A stretch of DNA of 64,000 nt from Laburnicola sp. R22_1 (taxonomy: Eukaryota > Ascomycota > Dothideomycetes > Pleosporales > Didymosphaeriaceae): assembly GCA_014281115.1 (NCBI GenBank), contig JACONQ010000008.1:1612001-1676000 (forward strand), given 5' to 3'. Shown one piece after another: positions 24,798 through 37,609 of this stretch. Positions within the stretch are counted from its first letter, which is position 1; each line of letters begins with the position of its first letter. The position numbers were made by a program, and so were the translations under genes. The notes under the pieces are model-generated. The model was not told where the DNA came from, did no database searches, and saw nothing but the letters and a program-made list of their open reading frames with translations.

Positions 24798-26838
24798 ATG
24801 GCAAGCCACCACCCTTTAATTCAGGAGACTCCTAAAACGTTCCCAGCGTCCTCTCTACCCCCAGACAGTTCTAGGATCGACAATACAGAGGTGGACGTTT
24901 GCCCGCACCCCACCAACAATAGTCTACACAACGCTTGCCTTAAGAAGATTCCCCCACTTAACCCCACCAGCGAGCTATCATCTGTCCAGCGCAGAAAGCA
25001 GCTAATAGCTGCTCCCTAGGCAACTAGTCGCTCTGCCCCTAGCCTAACAAAGAAAAAAAGCATTATCAAACTACTAAAAAAGGTCTACCCTAAAGGAATC
25101 CTTTACAACACATAGTACGATCACTATATCGCTACACTTAAAGCAGACTAGCTAAGCGACGAATTTTCAACAGCAGACCTTAAGTGGCTTGCGCACCAAG
25201 GCGAAGCTAAACTCAAAGCTACTGGCAAGTACAACGCGTTTACAGGACAATTCAAGCCAGACTAATTAATCTAGCACAGCTTGGAAATGAGACAGTTACT
25301 TGCCACCTATTAGCTTCGGGCTCGATATCGCTTTTCTTAAGGCCTATTTTTAGAGATAGCACTAGATTTGGTAACCAGGGCTGTTACAAAGTCCAAAGAA
25401 GACCCTAAATAGAAGGTCCTTATTCGGGCTTTATGCGAGCGCGCTAACATGTTTAAACAAGCTTTTACTATACTTAAGGCAATAACACCTCACACTACAG
25501 AGTACGCAGTCTTGGAAGATTCCCACTCCTAGCCTAATATTGCCAATTACGCAGCTATTAGACAAGGCTTGTTCAGCCCTAAGAAAGTTCTCCCCTCTGT
25601 CAAAGATAGTTATGATCCACAGCACCGCACTCAAGTCCCCTTAAAACCCCCTAGCCTAGGAACGCCTAATCTACTACATAGTTTACGCCGCCCTTAGGCG
25701 GCCAAGCGGAGCTTATCCTACCCCACCGCGCCCTAACATGCACCACAACATCCGCCCCAGCTTGCGGTGCCCACTCCGCAATAGGACAACACCTTTCGCT
25801 ACTCCCCAGTCCTAGGACACGTACAAACCAAGCTCGCCAACGGCGCCTGGATCAACATGCCCTAGGGCAGACACGCTTCGGCCGCCCTATCTAGTGTGTC
25901 TAAGCCAGGACGCTCCGCAAAGCTACCTAATGTTAATAAGTACTATAGAAAAGGTTAACCTGGCCCTAGTATTAAAGATTAGCTAGAGGATATGCGTAAT
26001 AAGATCTACGTAAACGCGGACTATTACTAAGGCGACAACAATAAGGAAGATTAAGACAACCTTGCGGAAGCCATCCTTAGCCGCCTTAGAGGCGCGCCTT
26101 AAGAGGTAGTGCGAAATTAGCGTTAGACGAATTAGGCCCTCTAAGAAGATTATAGACCTAAAGCACTCTTTAAATTTCTAGAAGAGACTTACTACAATCC
26201 CTTTGCTCCCTAATAGGCACGCGAGAAGTTTCACAAGCTCTTTCTCTCTAATAGAATAGACACCTAGACGTTCCTATAGGCTTTTAAGAGCCTAGCTAGA
26301 AAAGGTAGACTAGACGCAAAGACCTAGAAGGACAAATTACAACTTAAATTAACTAGGAGTCTTAAGTTAATGCTCTAGCAAGAAATAGAAGACCCTAATG
26401 TTAACTACCTAGCAATTAAACGCCAAATAACCGCAGCCAGCCGCACTCTTCGAGACAACAACGCGACAACCCCTTTCTAGGCGCACACAAGGACTCCTTT
26501 CTAGGTATTACCCTCTGGATCATAGCCCTCGTACGCGGCCCCTGCCAAATCAGCACTCTGCTCCGGACCCGCTACTAACAATCAACCCGCTGTTCCCTTC
26601 TCCACTCTCTATAATTAGACTAGGGCGTAGTGTGTCCAGAACCACGCCTGTTTTAAGTGTGGCAAAGTAGAAAACAAACACTTGCGCCACTGCCCCTATA
26701 CTAAAAAGACAGCTACATAAGCGAATGTGGACATAGCGGACAATCTAGATTTAGACAAACTTAGTATCACCTACTACTCTAATTTAGAGGCAGGCGATTC
26801 GTCAGATAACAAGGCTTTAAATACGCGCTACTAGACCA
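24798..26838 (+). pseudogene. Chromovirus gag
   Basis: Likely start is the ATG at 24798 in a good fungal context (caccatggc). A longer open stretch begins at 24558, but its first 80 codons look like leader sequence. The frame continues to about 26838 with TAG/TAA codons at former Gln/Trp sites. At 26649-26693 a zinc-knuckle-like HACFKCGKVENKHLRHC lies in the same frame; its spacing (CX2CX6HX3C) departs from the usual CX2CX4HX4C. Gag packages the element RNA. The pol frame that follows is shifted by -1 relative to gag. Confidence 0.8.
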
Positions 26839-26839
26839 C

Positions 26840-29800
26840 CCTAATCTAGTAGCTTATATAGGGGCCACTAAACTAATTAACCTAGACAAACCGTAGTTCC
26901 AATTACAAAACGTAGATGCTAAGCCGAAATCGTCGCCCGCAGGCGGCAAAACAGTAAGGGTCCCTAAGCTATTTAAAGGCTCCTAACTAGTCCTGCCGGT
27001 GCAAATTGTATTCTAAGGATTGGCTCTTAGGTTGCGAGCCTTAATAGACACCAGTGCTAGCGCTTATAACCTCGTCGCTTTAAGGTATATAAAGGCGGTA
27101 CGAAAACAGCTTAAAGCCAAACTCCTTCGCCTAAAGACACCAATCCCCCTTAAGAACTTCGTAGGGAAGAGAAGCGCAAAAGTAGACACCTGTTTCACAG
27201 CCCAGCTTAACATTAATAAACGCAGCTTCACTACATAGTTTGTTTTCTATAATATAGGGGACTATAATCTTATTATTAGTAGGAAATTTTTTAAGCAAGC
27301 CAATTGCCTAGTTAACACTTAGGACCGCCGCCTTCGTTGGAAAGATAACAAGAATCTAACCTTTGCTAGCAACCTCGTCCTACCGCGGACTTTCCCCCCA
27401 CCCGACCCTTTCCACCAGGACGACGCCACTCGACAGGACAGCCTACTTAAAAAACAGAACCACACCCGCCAAAAGACTCGCTTATTAAAAGCCAACCAGA
27501 GCGTCTCTAAGGAAATCTCTGTCCAGCTTCCCAACCCCACTATCTCGGTCATTGGAACGTACTTAAAGGCTTACTAGAAACTAAGCTGTAAGGATAACTT
27601 TAACAGAGATAGTAGCGTAGAGGCCGTAGAGCTGTCTTCCTCGGACGAAGAGCTATCTAACGAGTCGCCTGTCGGTCACCCCATCCCCGCTATCCAAGGA
27701 AGCCACTAGTAAGACCAGCCCCTAGGAATTGTGCGGCAGAATCTGGGTATTACCCCTAGCCCTAGACCTAGAGACTGTAATCCTACTAGAGAAGCTGATC
27801 TAAGGATTAGACAGCTCTTGCAGGAATTAACTATTTAATTAGAACTACCCCAGCCGAAACAACCTAGGATGGCTCCCTTCCGCCCCACTAAATCACTAAC
27901 ACAGAAGGAGAACTTGCGGAAAATAAACAATAAATTGCGTTCGGTAGACCCACCAGCCCTATAGGATCTAGCTAACCTCCTAGAACTCATTTAGGCGCCA
28001 ACGCGGGAATAATTATACGCTGCTGGCTTTAACGTTAATATAGTAACCGCCGTAGCCTTTGCTTTAAACAGCGGCCATAAGTCTAACGCGATTATAGGTT
28101 GTACTAGCCCCTACAAGCTAGCCAAACTTATTAAGAACCGCGAGAGCGAGATGCATAGCCCAGAAAACAAGTCCTAAGCTAACCTACTCGCTAAAATAGA
28201 ACAAGCGCTCCCCTAGCCAGGATATGCCAGAGCAGAGCCTACCTATTTTTTAAAATTAAATTCTAACGCCCTCCCACCTTACTAAAAGGGCGTTAATCAC
28301 TATGTTAACCTTACTAAAGACCTATCTACGCTTACTACCTCGCCTTTGTACAGCATGTCCTTAAAGCACCTCAAACTCCTTAAAGCCTACATTAATAACT
28401 ATATTAAGCGCGGGTTTATTGTCCCTAGCAACGCTAGCTTCGCTTCGCTAGTGTTGTTTGCTAAAAAGCCAGGCAGAGGTTAGTGCTTTTGCGTTAATTA
28501 CCGCCGGCTTAATACTATTACTAAAAAGGACGTTACGGCAATCCCACTTATTAAGAAGACACTTGTGCGCCTCTCTAGAGCGAGACTTTTCACTAAGCTT
28601 AACATTCGCCAAGCATTCTACTAAATCTAGCTTACCCTAGAGACTAAAGCGCTAACTACTTTTTAAACCTAGTATAGAAACTATAAGTATAGGGTCTTAC
28701 CCTTTGGTCTCTGCAATAGTCCTACCACCTTTTAACAGTTTATTAATAGCGTTCTGGGCGATTATCTAGACAACTTCTATACTGCATACATCGACAACAT
28801 CCTTATCTTTTCTAAGGATCCCCTGAAACACAAAGAACACGTTCGTAAGGTCCTACTCCGCTTAAGAGACGCTAATCTCTAAGCTAATCTTAAGAAATAT
28901 AAATTCGCTATAACAAAAACTAAGTTCTTAGGATATATTATTAGCACTAAAGGAATCTATAAGGACTCTACAAAGACCACTGTGGTTTGGGAATAAAAAG
29001 AGCCTACAACACTTAAGGCATTGTAAAGCTTTTTAGGCTTTTATAACTACTACTACTCCTTTCTTCCTTACTATGGGCGGGTTATTCGCCCCCTAATTAA
29101 GCTACTAAAAAATAGTGCCTTTTACACCTTTAGAGACTAGGAACGTGCCGCCTTTAAAGCCGCTAAGCAACTCGTAGCCAGCGACGTCCTAGTCTTATAG
29201 TACTCCCCATTTCGAATCACCCGTATAGAAACTAACTCTAGTAACAGCGTTAATGCGGGCTCTTTTAGTTAACTGCAATCTAATAGTATCTAGCGCCTAG
29301 TCGTATGGTACTCTAAATTATTAAAGCCCACTAAGTTAAATTACGACATTTATAATAAGAAAATATTAGTAGTTATATAGGGCCTTTTAAAATAGAGAGC
29401 GTAACTAATTGGCCTCCAAACTGCCAAGCCCTTTAATATTATTACTAATTATTAGGCCCTTAAGTACTTTAGCACCAAACGCGAGCTCTCTCTACGGCAA
29501 GCCTATTAGTCTAAGAAGCTGTCTAAATACTATTATTAAATTACGTACTAACTAGGCACTGCAAATGTTATAGCCAATGCGCTATCTAGGAAATAGGACA
29601 AGCTAAAGTCGTAGAAGGAGAAGGATTAAGAGGCTTGCACCTAGTTTTTTCTCCCGCAACCACTAGATACTGCTAAAGCAGCCCTTAGGGCTGTCATAAT
29701 TACAGAGCAGGAGAAAGAAAAAGTCAATATAAGCCCTAAAGGAGCCTATTCTCATATGCTTATTAATTGCCTGCTGTATACTAATCGAACACACAAGGTG

Positions 29801-31198
29801 CTCAAATCGCTCTAAGAAGCTGCCTATTCTAGATTACTAGGTTTTGCCCTTACCCCTTTAGAGTTACTTCTCTACAAAGACCGCCTAGTAGTTCCCTCTA
29901 TAGAGTTTCTCCAGACGCATCTAATTTAAACAATATATACTTATTAGGTTACTGCCTATCTAGGTCTATAAAAAACTCTCTAGCTTTTACGCCAGTTGTA
30001 TTACTAGAAGGGCATAAACGCCAATATTAATAGGTACATTTCTAACTACAAAGACTGCTAGTAGAGTAAGCCCCCACTAGACAAAAAGCCAGGCTTGTTA
30101 CACCCGCTTCCTATCCCCAAAAATGTCTAGCAAGATGTCTTAATTAATTTTAAATTATTCCCTAAGAATAAGAAAGGGTATAACAACGCAATAGTATCTT
30201 ATTGCCGCCTATCCAAGCGTGCCTTTTCTATGCCCTACTGCAAGACGGTCACGGCTAAACAAGCCGCTAATCTCTACTATTAGTACATATTTAGAGTCTT
30301 TGGCCCCTCTTAATTAATTATATCTAACTGCGGCCCCTAGTTTATTTTCGCTTTCCTAGCTGCTTTGTGCAAGCTTATAGGTATTAAGCAACTTCTTTCT
30401 ACAGCGCGGCATCTGTAAACTAATAGCTAAACTAAGATTATGAATTAGTACCTTAACTAGCGTCTGCGTCCGTTTATTAACTTTTATTAAGACAACTAGT
30501 TGGATTTGCTGCCTAGCATGGACTGGGCCCAAGTAATACTGCCCCATAACAGTACTGGAGTTTCGCCTTTCAAGATTGAGTTTGGGCATCAGCCATACTT
30601 TCACTGGAACTGGCGCGAGCGTACCCAACCAGTTACCAAATCTCTAGACGACGTCACTTTAGAAAAGGCTAAGGCGTGGGTCAAGGCCCATGCCAAAGCC
30701 TGCGAATTCGTCTGTAACACCGCCCGCGCCAACATGTCTACTGCCTAGGAAATGCAATTAGAGCAGGCCAACAAACACAGACAAGCCATTAATTTCGACG
30801 TTAGGGACTAGGTCTTTGTCACCCTAAAGGGATTTATTACCGAACGCCTGTTAGTAAAGCTAGATTATTAAATAAAAGGACCATACCTAATTGTGGGTAA
30901 GAAAGGCCACTCATTTGTACTTAAACTCCTACAATACATAAGAGTTCACCTAGTGTTCCACGCTAACAGGCTTTAAAGGGATCTAAATAATCCCTTACTA
31001 GGTTAATTGCAACCCCTAGAACCACCTATTAAGGTGGATGGAGTCCCTAAGTGGCCAGTTTCTTGCATCCTTAAGAGCAAAGTAGACCGCAGAACACTGA
31101 AGTACCGGGCAGCGTGGGAAGGGCATGACCCCAACCCAACCTACTACCCTGCCGACAACTTTGTCAACTCTCTCCTGCTAATTAAAGCTTACTATTAA
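26840..31198 (+). pseudogene. Chromovirus pol: protease-RT-RNase H-integrase-chromodomain
   Basis: A single frame of about 1,450 codons broken only by point stops. Protease: LRALIDTSASAYN, with DTS at 27047-27055 where DTG is expected. RT: about 28270-29010, box YIDN at 28787-28798 with Asn for the second Asp. RNase H: about 29190-29600, ending VIANALSRK (Asn for Asp). Integrase: about 29850-30700. All three acidic catalytic positions are changed, Asn at 30146, Asn at 30326 and Lys at 30434, with the last two 36 codons apart as in D-35-E. Chromodomain: about 31030-31190, GVPKWPVSCILKSKVDRR..YRAAWEGHDP..TYYPADNF, which in this family guides integration to methylated-histone chromatin. The open C-terminal end stops at TAA 31196-31198. 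Confidence 0.9.
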
Positions 31199-31907
31199 GA
31201 GTACCCCAAGCGAGCCAGTCCACTAAAATAGTTACCCATTTAGCTGGACGCCGCCCTCTAAGACACCTTTCTAGAGCCTATCCCTAAAGACAATATGCCC
31301 GCGAAGACAGGGTCGAAGCGCCGCATTAGGCGTGCTTAGCTAGGTGCCTGTTACTTTTTAACACCTGCACGCCCTTAGGCTCGCGCGCGTAACCGGATAC
31401 CTATCGCTTTTTGGTACCCTCACCCCCGGACGTCCCCACTACCGCCGGCAGCCCCCGTGGCTTTAGAAGCCGCCCTGCCCTAATTAAAAACCGCATAGTT
31501 GGGTCAACACGTTTTTTAAAACGCTCTCCTATAGTACTAGGGAACCTCATACGACATAATTGCGCTGGCGCGCAACAAACTAACTAGAAATTTTTTGGCT
31601 AACCGCGTTTTTGTATGGCGTTGGAGCTAAGGATGCACTCTATTAGCAAAACGCCAAACACTAAGATGTGGTTTCTACCGCGTTTTTTCCACTAATCTAC
31701 TAATTCACCCCCAACAACTTTCCTTAATATCTCCACTAAATGGCACCCAAATTGAAAACCGAGGCCACCGCTGGAACTGTAGGGGCCCGTTGCCCCTACT
31801 CTAGCCCTCTTCGGCCCTAAAATAGTGCTGGTTACGTTAAAAATTCGCCAAAACACACTATTTTCACGTACTTTCCTTCCTATTTTCAGGCCTTAAAAGG
31901 GGGGTTA
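31199..31907 (+). other. Chromovirus 3' untranslated region and polypurine tract
   Basis: No domain recognised after the chromodomain, although a proline/arginine-rich frame follows to about 31480. The segment 31480-31907 is also present, reversed and more mutated, at about 47826-48240 in the minus-strand derivative. It ends in the polypurine tract AAAAGGGGGG, the expected primer for plus-strand DNA synthesis, two to three bases before the 3' LTR. Confidence 0.75.
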
Positions 31908-32185
31908 TGTAACGGTTCGTGGCTGCCTCCCTGCTAGTTATTCACTATTACCTTTCCTTTCACACCCTAATAGCGCCTTTCACCTTATAGAAGGCGCCTT
32001 TCCTAGTTAGTGTTAGCGCGTGGTTTGCGTGGGCCTGTGCCCTACGCCGCCCACTATATAATTAAGGGCCCCCTAGTTCCCTTCCTTATCCCCCATCTTA
32101 GTATAGTCTCAATTTAGTTATCTCTTTTAACCATACTAGCTGTCCCCGAGAGGTTTGCCCTATAAGGCCGTGTACCGCTCTTACA
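31908..32185 (+). repeat. Chromovirus 3' LTR (278 bp)
   Basis: Same length as the 5' LTR, 11 differences. Followed by the GTTTA target duplication at 32186-32190. Confidence 0.95.
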
Positions 32186-32190
32186 GTTTA

Positions 32191-32595
32191 TACTCTTGCC
32201 TAGGAGGGATAAATAATAATAATATTTAATAAATCCTTCTATATAAGTAATAATTATATAAGGATGGCCATGCTAGATAATAACCTTAAGGTCTCTAGCT
32301 TACGCAATAATTAAATATATTATATAGTAAATAGATAAACACTTAATCTATATCTCGTTGTAGATTTTATATTAAATACGTGTAGGCAACTACGCGTTAT
32401 ATTATTAACTACCTCTAGTATAAGGGGCTAATTTGCACGTGCTAATAAATAGTTGTAATAAAAAGTCTCTAGCCTAACCTATCTCTAAGCTGCTTTACTT
32501 TTTTTAATGCGTTTTTAGCACACTTATAGCTTTCTCTTACAGTGTTATACTATATACTAAAAGGTCTGCGATATTTCTCTTCTAAAAATTATATA
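32191..32595 (-). repeat. Family B 5' part, reversed
   Basis: The reverse complement matches 51814-52160 and 21135-21500. It ends at the family's 5' block (atatttctcttc). Together with the forward copy ending at 23757 it makes a tail-to-tail arrangement across the chromovirus insertion. Confidence 0.7.
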
Positions 32596-33284
32596 AAAGA
32601 ATTTCCTATTATTATCTTTAGAAAGGGCTATTAAAAATAGCTACTATAACCTACTAACCTAAACCCTATTTACGCTATAATAGATATTATAGTTATCTCT
32701 AAATATATTACCTTACTTATAGTCCTTTGCTTAGATTCTTATATAATATAGCTTTACTTTTAGTATCCTTAAAGGCAAAAGGACCTTAAAGAGGCCTTAA
32801 ATAGTACTAAAGAATTAGCTAATTTAGTTAATATTAAGTCTATATTTGCTTAACTATTTTACGTAAATCTTATAGTCTTAATCTAAAAAAAATTTAATAA
32901 GTTTAACTTAAGGTAGACTATAAAATTAATATAGAGCTTAAGGCAAAGTACTTTACGATCTAACATTATAGTATAAATAAAAAAGCCCTTAGAGTAAAAG
33001 CTTATATTAATAAAAAGCTTAGTATAAGAAAAGTATATTATAGTACTTCTAACTTTATAGCACTTATACTAGTTATTAAGAAATCTAATAGTAGGCTATA
33101 AATTTATATTAACTATTAATAACTTAACACTTTAATAGTTAAGAATAAGAATATACTACCTATTATATATAAAACTTTTACTTAGTTATTAGGTGTATAG
33201 TAGTTTAGTATTATTAATATTATTACTACTTTTTATAAAGTATAAATTTAAAAGGATAATAAATATAAACCTATAGTTATAGTT

Positions 33285-33515
33285 TTTATTTTTATAACTA
33301 AGGGGTTTCTAATAAAAATATTACAATAATAGTAGATATCCCTCCTACTATTATATACACAGAAAAGCGATTTAGGGTAGTATTAATAAAAATAGTTAGC
33401 GCGTTACAAGCTCGCTACGCGAGCTTGGCGCGCCCACTCTAACAAAAAAAATTTCATATATAAAATATAATAAGGCCATATCGCTGTACCACAGTTTATA
33501 AACTATAGTTATAAT
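33285..33515 (-). repeat. Family E copy 1
   Basis: Matches 35335-35520 in the same orientation and the 121-bp insertion at 59353-59473 in the opposite orientation (shared 'aaggggtttctaataaaaat'). It is longer than the 121-bp form and includes an 8-bp GC-rich hairpin (stem 33408-33415 with 33419-33426, 3-base loop) missing from the other copy. Confidence 0.75.
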
Positions 33516-33524
33516 TTTTTTTAA

Positions 33525-34465
33525 TTTTTTTATTAGGCTATTCTTACTAAGAGGGACGTTAGTCGGCTATAGTAATTATATATTATATACGCTTAGTTAT
33601 TAATTACGTAATATTAGTTTAGTGCTCTATACCTATGTATATATTAGTAACTACTTTATACTCACATACTATAAGTATATATAACGCGTTAACTTACTTA
33701 TAGGTAGTGATACTTATTACTACTATAGCTTTCTATAAGTCTACACTATAAGTTTAAATACATAGTAACACTACCTTATTTATCGCATCCTTTACCTCTC
33801 TTTATTATATTAGAATTGCTTTAGAAGTTAACGCGTCTTACCCTTACTATAGCACCTAGCTATAAAGTGTATACGTTAATAAAGCGGTATTACTGCAATA
33901 TACTAAGACACTAAAAGGCATATTTAAAAAGATAAATATATAGCACCTAAAAGGCCTACTAGATCTACGCTAGGTGTGGCCAGATCTCTAGATTGTCTAG
34001 CTTAAGGAGGTTAGCCTATAGCTGCTATATAAGTAGTTATATAATCGTAATAGTCTAGCGTATATAGTGTATACAGTAAAGCTCTAGGATTTTTACCTAC
34101 TAAAGAAGCACCTTTAAAATAACTATAACCAGAATCTTGCTATATATTACTATGCGTAGTTAACTACTATTAAAGAGAATAATAATAAGAGGTACACGTA
34201 CTAGTACCTTTATCTTATTACTACTTATAATACTATATAGATATGCTAGTAATAATAATAATAATAATAAAACAATAATAAAAAAATAATAACATAAACT
34301 AAGTCCTTTAAAAGAATAGGTAATAAAAGAGACAAAAGAAACGTATATACAGCAACGTAACGCGGAGTAACCTAAGAGCAATTGCTAGTATCTATAAAGA
34401 GATATAAATAATAAACCATTACATTACTATATACTATCCATAGTTAAAATTTCCGTTAAAGATAG
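33525..34465 (-). repeat. Family D, long copy
   Basis: About 940 bp matching the 908-bp insertion at 61512-62419 end to end: T-rich start with 'ttattaggctattcttac', and end 'aatttccgttaaag'. A tract of AAT/ATA repeats lies at 34240-34290. Read on the minus strand it has an A-rich 3' tail. No convincing protein. Confidence 0.78.
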
Positions 34466-35334
34466 ATATAGTATAGTATAGTTTATTTAAGTATTTAGTT
34501 ATACCTTTTAGTTTCTATATTATACTAGCTATATTATAGTCCTATATTAATAAGATACTATATAAGTATTCTAATAACTTTTATATAGCGTATATTAATA
34601 ATATTTCTATTCTTAGTTATATATTAATAAAATATAAAGATTATATATAAAAGGTTTATTAGTGCCTAAAGGTTACTAGCTTATACTTTAATATTAATAA
34701 ATATAAATTTACTATTAAGAGGGTTAAGTACCTTAGACTTATCTTTACTATAAATAGTATTAAAATAAACCCTACTAAAGTTAATATTATAATAGTATAG
34801 ATACATTCTATAAATATATATAAAGTATAATCCTTTTTAGGCTTTATAAACTTTTATTAATAGTTTATTATTAAAATCTTTAGTTTAGCTTACGAACTTA
34901 CTAACTTAACTTATAAAAAGATAGTAGTAAAGTTTTCTTTAGGACAAGGTAGACTTATAGCTATATCTTTTAAGCAGCTTAAATATACTTCTATAGTAGC
35001 TCTTATTTTAGCTTATTTTAATCTAGAGCTTATAATCTAAGTAAAGAGTAACGCCTTAAACTTTATTATTACTACTATTCTTTTACAAATATAATATAAT
35101 AAAGTTCTTTATTCTCTTATTTTTAAATTTACGAAAATAATTCTAGTAAAATATAATTACGCTTTTTATAATAAAGAGCTATTAGTAATTATTAAGACTT
35201 TTAAGACATAGTAACTAGAACTATTAAATAGCTTTATTTTGTAAATAAAACTGCATTTTGCAGCTATTCTATAGCAAAAGAAAATCTAGCTATAACCTTT
35301 TTTTCTCTATAGTAGCTTTATAAAATACTATATG

Positions 35335-35520
35335 GGGTTTTCTTTTGCGACTAACGGATTTCTAATAAAATTATTATAATAATAGTAGATATCCCTTCTG
35401 CTATTATATATACAGACAAGTGTTTTAAGGTATTAATAAAAAGGAGTTAGCGCGTTATAAGCGAGCTTACTCTAATTAAAAAAATTATATACAAAACTAT
35501 ATATATGGCTATATTACTAT
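35335..35520 (-). repeat. Family E copy 2
   Basis: Shares 'ttttgcgacta' and 'tttctaataaaa' with copies at 33285 and 59353 and continues further to about 35520, paralleling copy 1. Confidence 0.75.
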
Positions 35521-36419
35521 ACTATAGTTTAGAGTAAAGAAGGTATAAGATAGCACTAGCGCTATAATACTATAACTATTATCTTCTCTACTATTATCTC
35601 TAAAGATTGCTAGTAATAGCTATTATATTAGTAGGTTTATGCTATTATAAAATATATGCTAAGTAGAGAGCTTACACACACTATAGGTACACTAATACTT
35701 TATCTCTATATTAAAGTTAATCTTAATAAGGCTTCTACTATTACTCTATTTCCTACTATTTTCTTAAATCTTAATACTAATACTACTATTAACGCCGCCT
35801 AAAAGTATGCTTCCTATCTACTTACTACTATGACTAGGCCTATACTAGAGTACTACTCTATCTAGAAAATTATTAATAGATTAAAGTAGAAGAAGGTATA
35901 CCTTAGTCTATATAAGGCAGTCCTAGTATACTAGTTAGGCTAGTAATAGATTAGTAACTAGAGGCGCAATAATAGATATATAGAGTTTCTACCACAGTTT
36001 CTTATATTACTACTAGTTAGAAAGGTAGTAATAAAGAGTAAGATTAAGGCTAAAGAAAAGGTAATTATTAATAAGTGACTAAGAGAGAAGAGTATTACGT
36101 AGATGCGCTAGATTCTTATAGTTATAGTATTAGGTAAGCATAATACATAAGTAGCGTAGTTACTAATAATAGTAAGAAAGTAAGAGTTAGTTTTTTATAT
36201 ATACTTTAAGTAAATTTTAATAGATATTAAAGCGCTTATAGATAGTAGGGCAAGTGTGTAGTAACTACTATTACGTTAGTAGAGACTAGAAGTAAATTAT
36301 ATTTTTAGGCACTAGACTAGAGTGGCGTTTTTATCCTAATGTACGCAGGCTCAAATTAAAAAAAAGGTGGTTAAAAAGAGTAATTAATGCTAAATAAATA
36401 ATGCGACCACTTACACTCT
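35521..36419 (+). pseudogene. Degenerate LTR-retrotransposon gag/protease fragment
   Basis: At about 36210-36300 a plus-strand frame reads ILIDIKALIDSRASV, close to a retroviral-type aspartic protease active site (Asp-Ser-Arg where Asp-Ser-Gly is expected). The preceding 600 bp is charged and may be gag. Both ends are lost in other repeats. I cannot assign it to Gypsy-1 or to another element. Confidence 0.5.
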
Positions 36420-36707
36420 ATAAGCTTCTAATTTATATAAGGTTTACTTATAGCATATATAGTATATCTAGCTTATTACTACTACTACTATTAGTTATCT
36501 GTGCTTACGCTGCTACGCGGCATACTCGCTTAAATAAGCTAACTTAATAGTAATAATAGCTAAACGAATCTTGCAGATCTTTATAATACTCTTACTATAC
36601 TAGAGCTTATTAATAAAGACCTTATTCTTCTTCTTTTATATTCTCTACTAAAGAATTCTAGTACTAATAAGAAGTAATTGCGTCTACTAAAGTAGAAATA
36701 TAGTGAT
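36420..36707 (+). repeat. Family X, left half (interrupted by Copia-A)
   Basis: Continues at 46087. Compare the uninterrupted copy at 18080-19130. The bases GTGAT (36703-36707) next to the LTR face GTGCT (46087-46091) at the other end. Confidence 0.75.
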
Positions 36708-36996
36708 TATCCGTACACCGTACGGGCAAGGGCACCTAAGGGTATTGAGGTTTTAATATTGCCATACGATGGCATTACGTGGGGATTATGTGATGCCCGT
36801 GCGCCGCGGCCTATGCGCCGCAGGATCTTCTCCTTTCTATTCGCACCCTCTCTAGAGATAAGCAATTAATACTAAGTTGTTCTATTATGTTATTTCCTTT
36901 TCCTTATATAATCGTCCTATACACCCTCCACGCTTGCTAGTATAGAGAATTAGAATTTAATGTCTATACAGCTAGCTATAGAGTACCTATTTAACA
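36708..36996 (+). repeat. Copia-A 5' LTR (289 bp)
   Basis: Direct copy of 45798-46086; shared landmarks 'gccgcggcctat' and 'gtctatacagctagct'. It is less mutated than the 3' copy. Confidence 0.9.
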
Positions 36997-37609
36997 CTAA
37001 TTAGTAGTTAACTAATTCTTAACTATAAATTGGCAAGAGTAAAGATAGATCGCACGAGTTATTATTAGCTATACAATTTATTTCGCATACTCTGTCCTCT
37101 ATACGCAAAAGAATAGCAGACTAAAAAAAAACTTTATAGAGTTAGTATGTAGATATCGCTGCTATACAAAACAAAGGAAGCGATTATATAAGATATTATT
37201 AGCTATATAATTTGTTTTGTTATACTCTATCCTCTATATATAAGAGAATAGCAAATTAAACCTTTATAAAGTTAGTAAGTAGATGTTACTACTATATAAA
37301 ACATAGAAAGCGATTGTACAAGATATACAAAACCTATTCTTATCTATAAGAATAGTAGATTAACTCTTTTATTAAGTTAGTAAGTAGATATCGCTACTAT
37401 ATAAGATTTAAGAGAAGATAGTGCACTAAGCACACCACTAGTAACTATACAAAGACATAGTTAGATAATAATAAACCCTAATAAAGGGCGACCCTCTATA
37501 TGACTAACCTATTAAACAAACTAGTTACATAATAGCTATTCTTACTATCTTATAAGAAGCCTCCATTGTCTTATACAAAGTCCCTATTGCCTTACAAAAT
37601 AACACTAAT

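Larger units (their letters stand above)
23758..32185 (+). mobile_element. Complete chromodomain Ty3/Gypsy retrotransposon (chromovirus)
   Basis: 8,428 bp with two 278-bp LTRs (TGTAACGG...CTTACA) and a perfect 5-bp target duplication GTTTA (23753-23757 and 32186-32190). Gag, protease, RT, RNase H, integrase and a C-terminal chromodomain follow in canonical order. A polypurine tract (AAAAGGGGGG, ends 31904) precedes the 3' LTR. The LTRs differ at 11 of 278 positions, ten of them transitions. Mutation is much lighter than in the surrounding relics, so the element is relatively young. It is nevertheless inactive: in-frame stops and lost catalytic residues in protease, RT and integrase. Confidence 0.95.
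32596..35245 (+). pseudogene. Gypsy-2 pol fragment (RT and RNase H), split by inserted repeats
   Basis: Plus-strand RT is readable in two pieces. About 33000-33285: ILVIKKSNSRLQIYINYQQLN, where Q stands for a TAA/TAG codon read through, then KNKNILPIIYKTFTQLLG and IINIITTFYKVQIQKDN. About 34480-35240: YSLFKYLVIPFSFYII, AYINNISIL (RT box, both Asp replaced by Asn), KVKYLRLIFTINSIKI, FLGFINFYQQFI, then the RNase H start ILVKYNYAFYNKELL. About 1.2 kb of families E and D interrupts the domain between the two pieces. No LTRs were identified. Mutation is extreme: nearly every Gly is Ser and every Asp is Asn. Confidence 0.8.
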
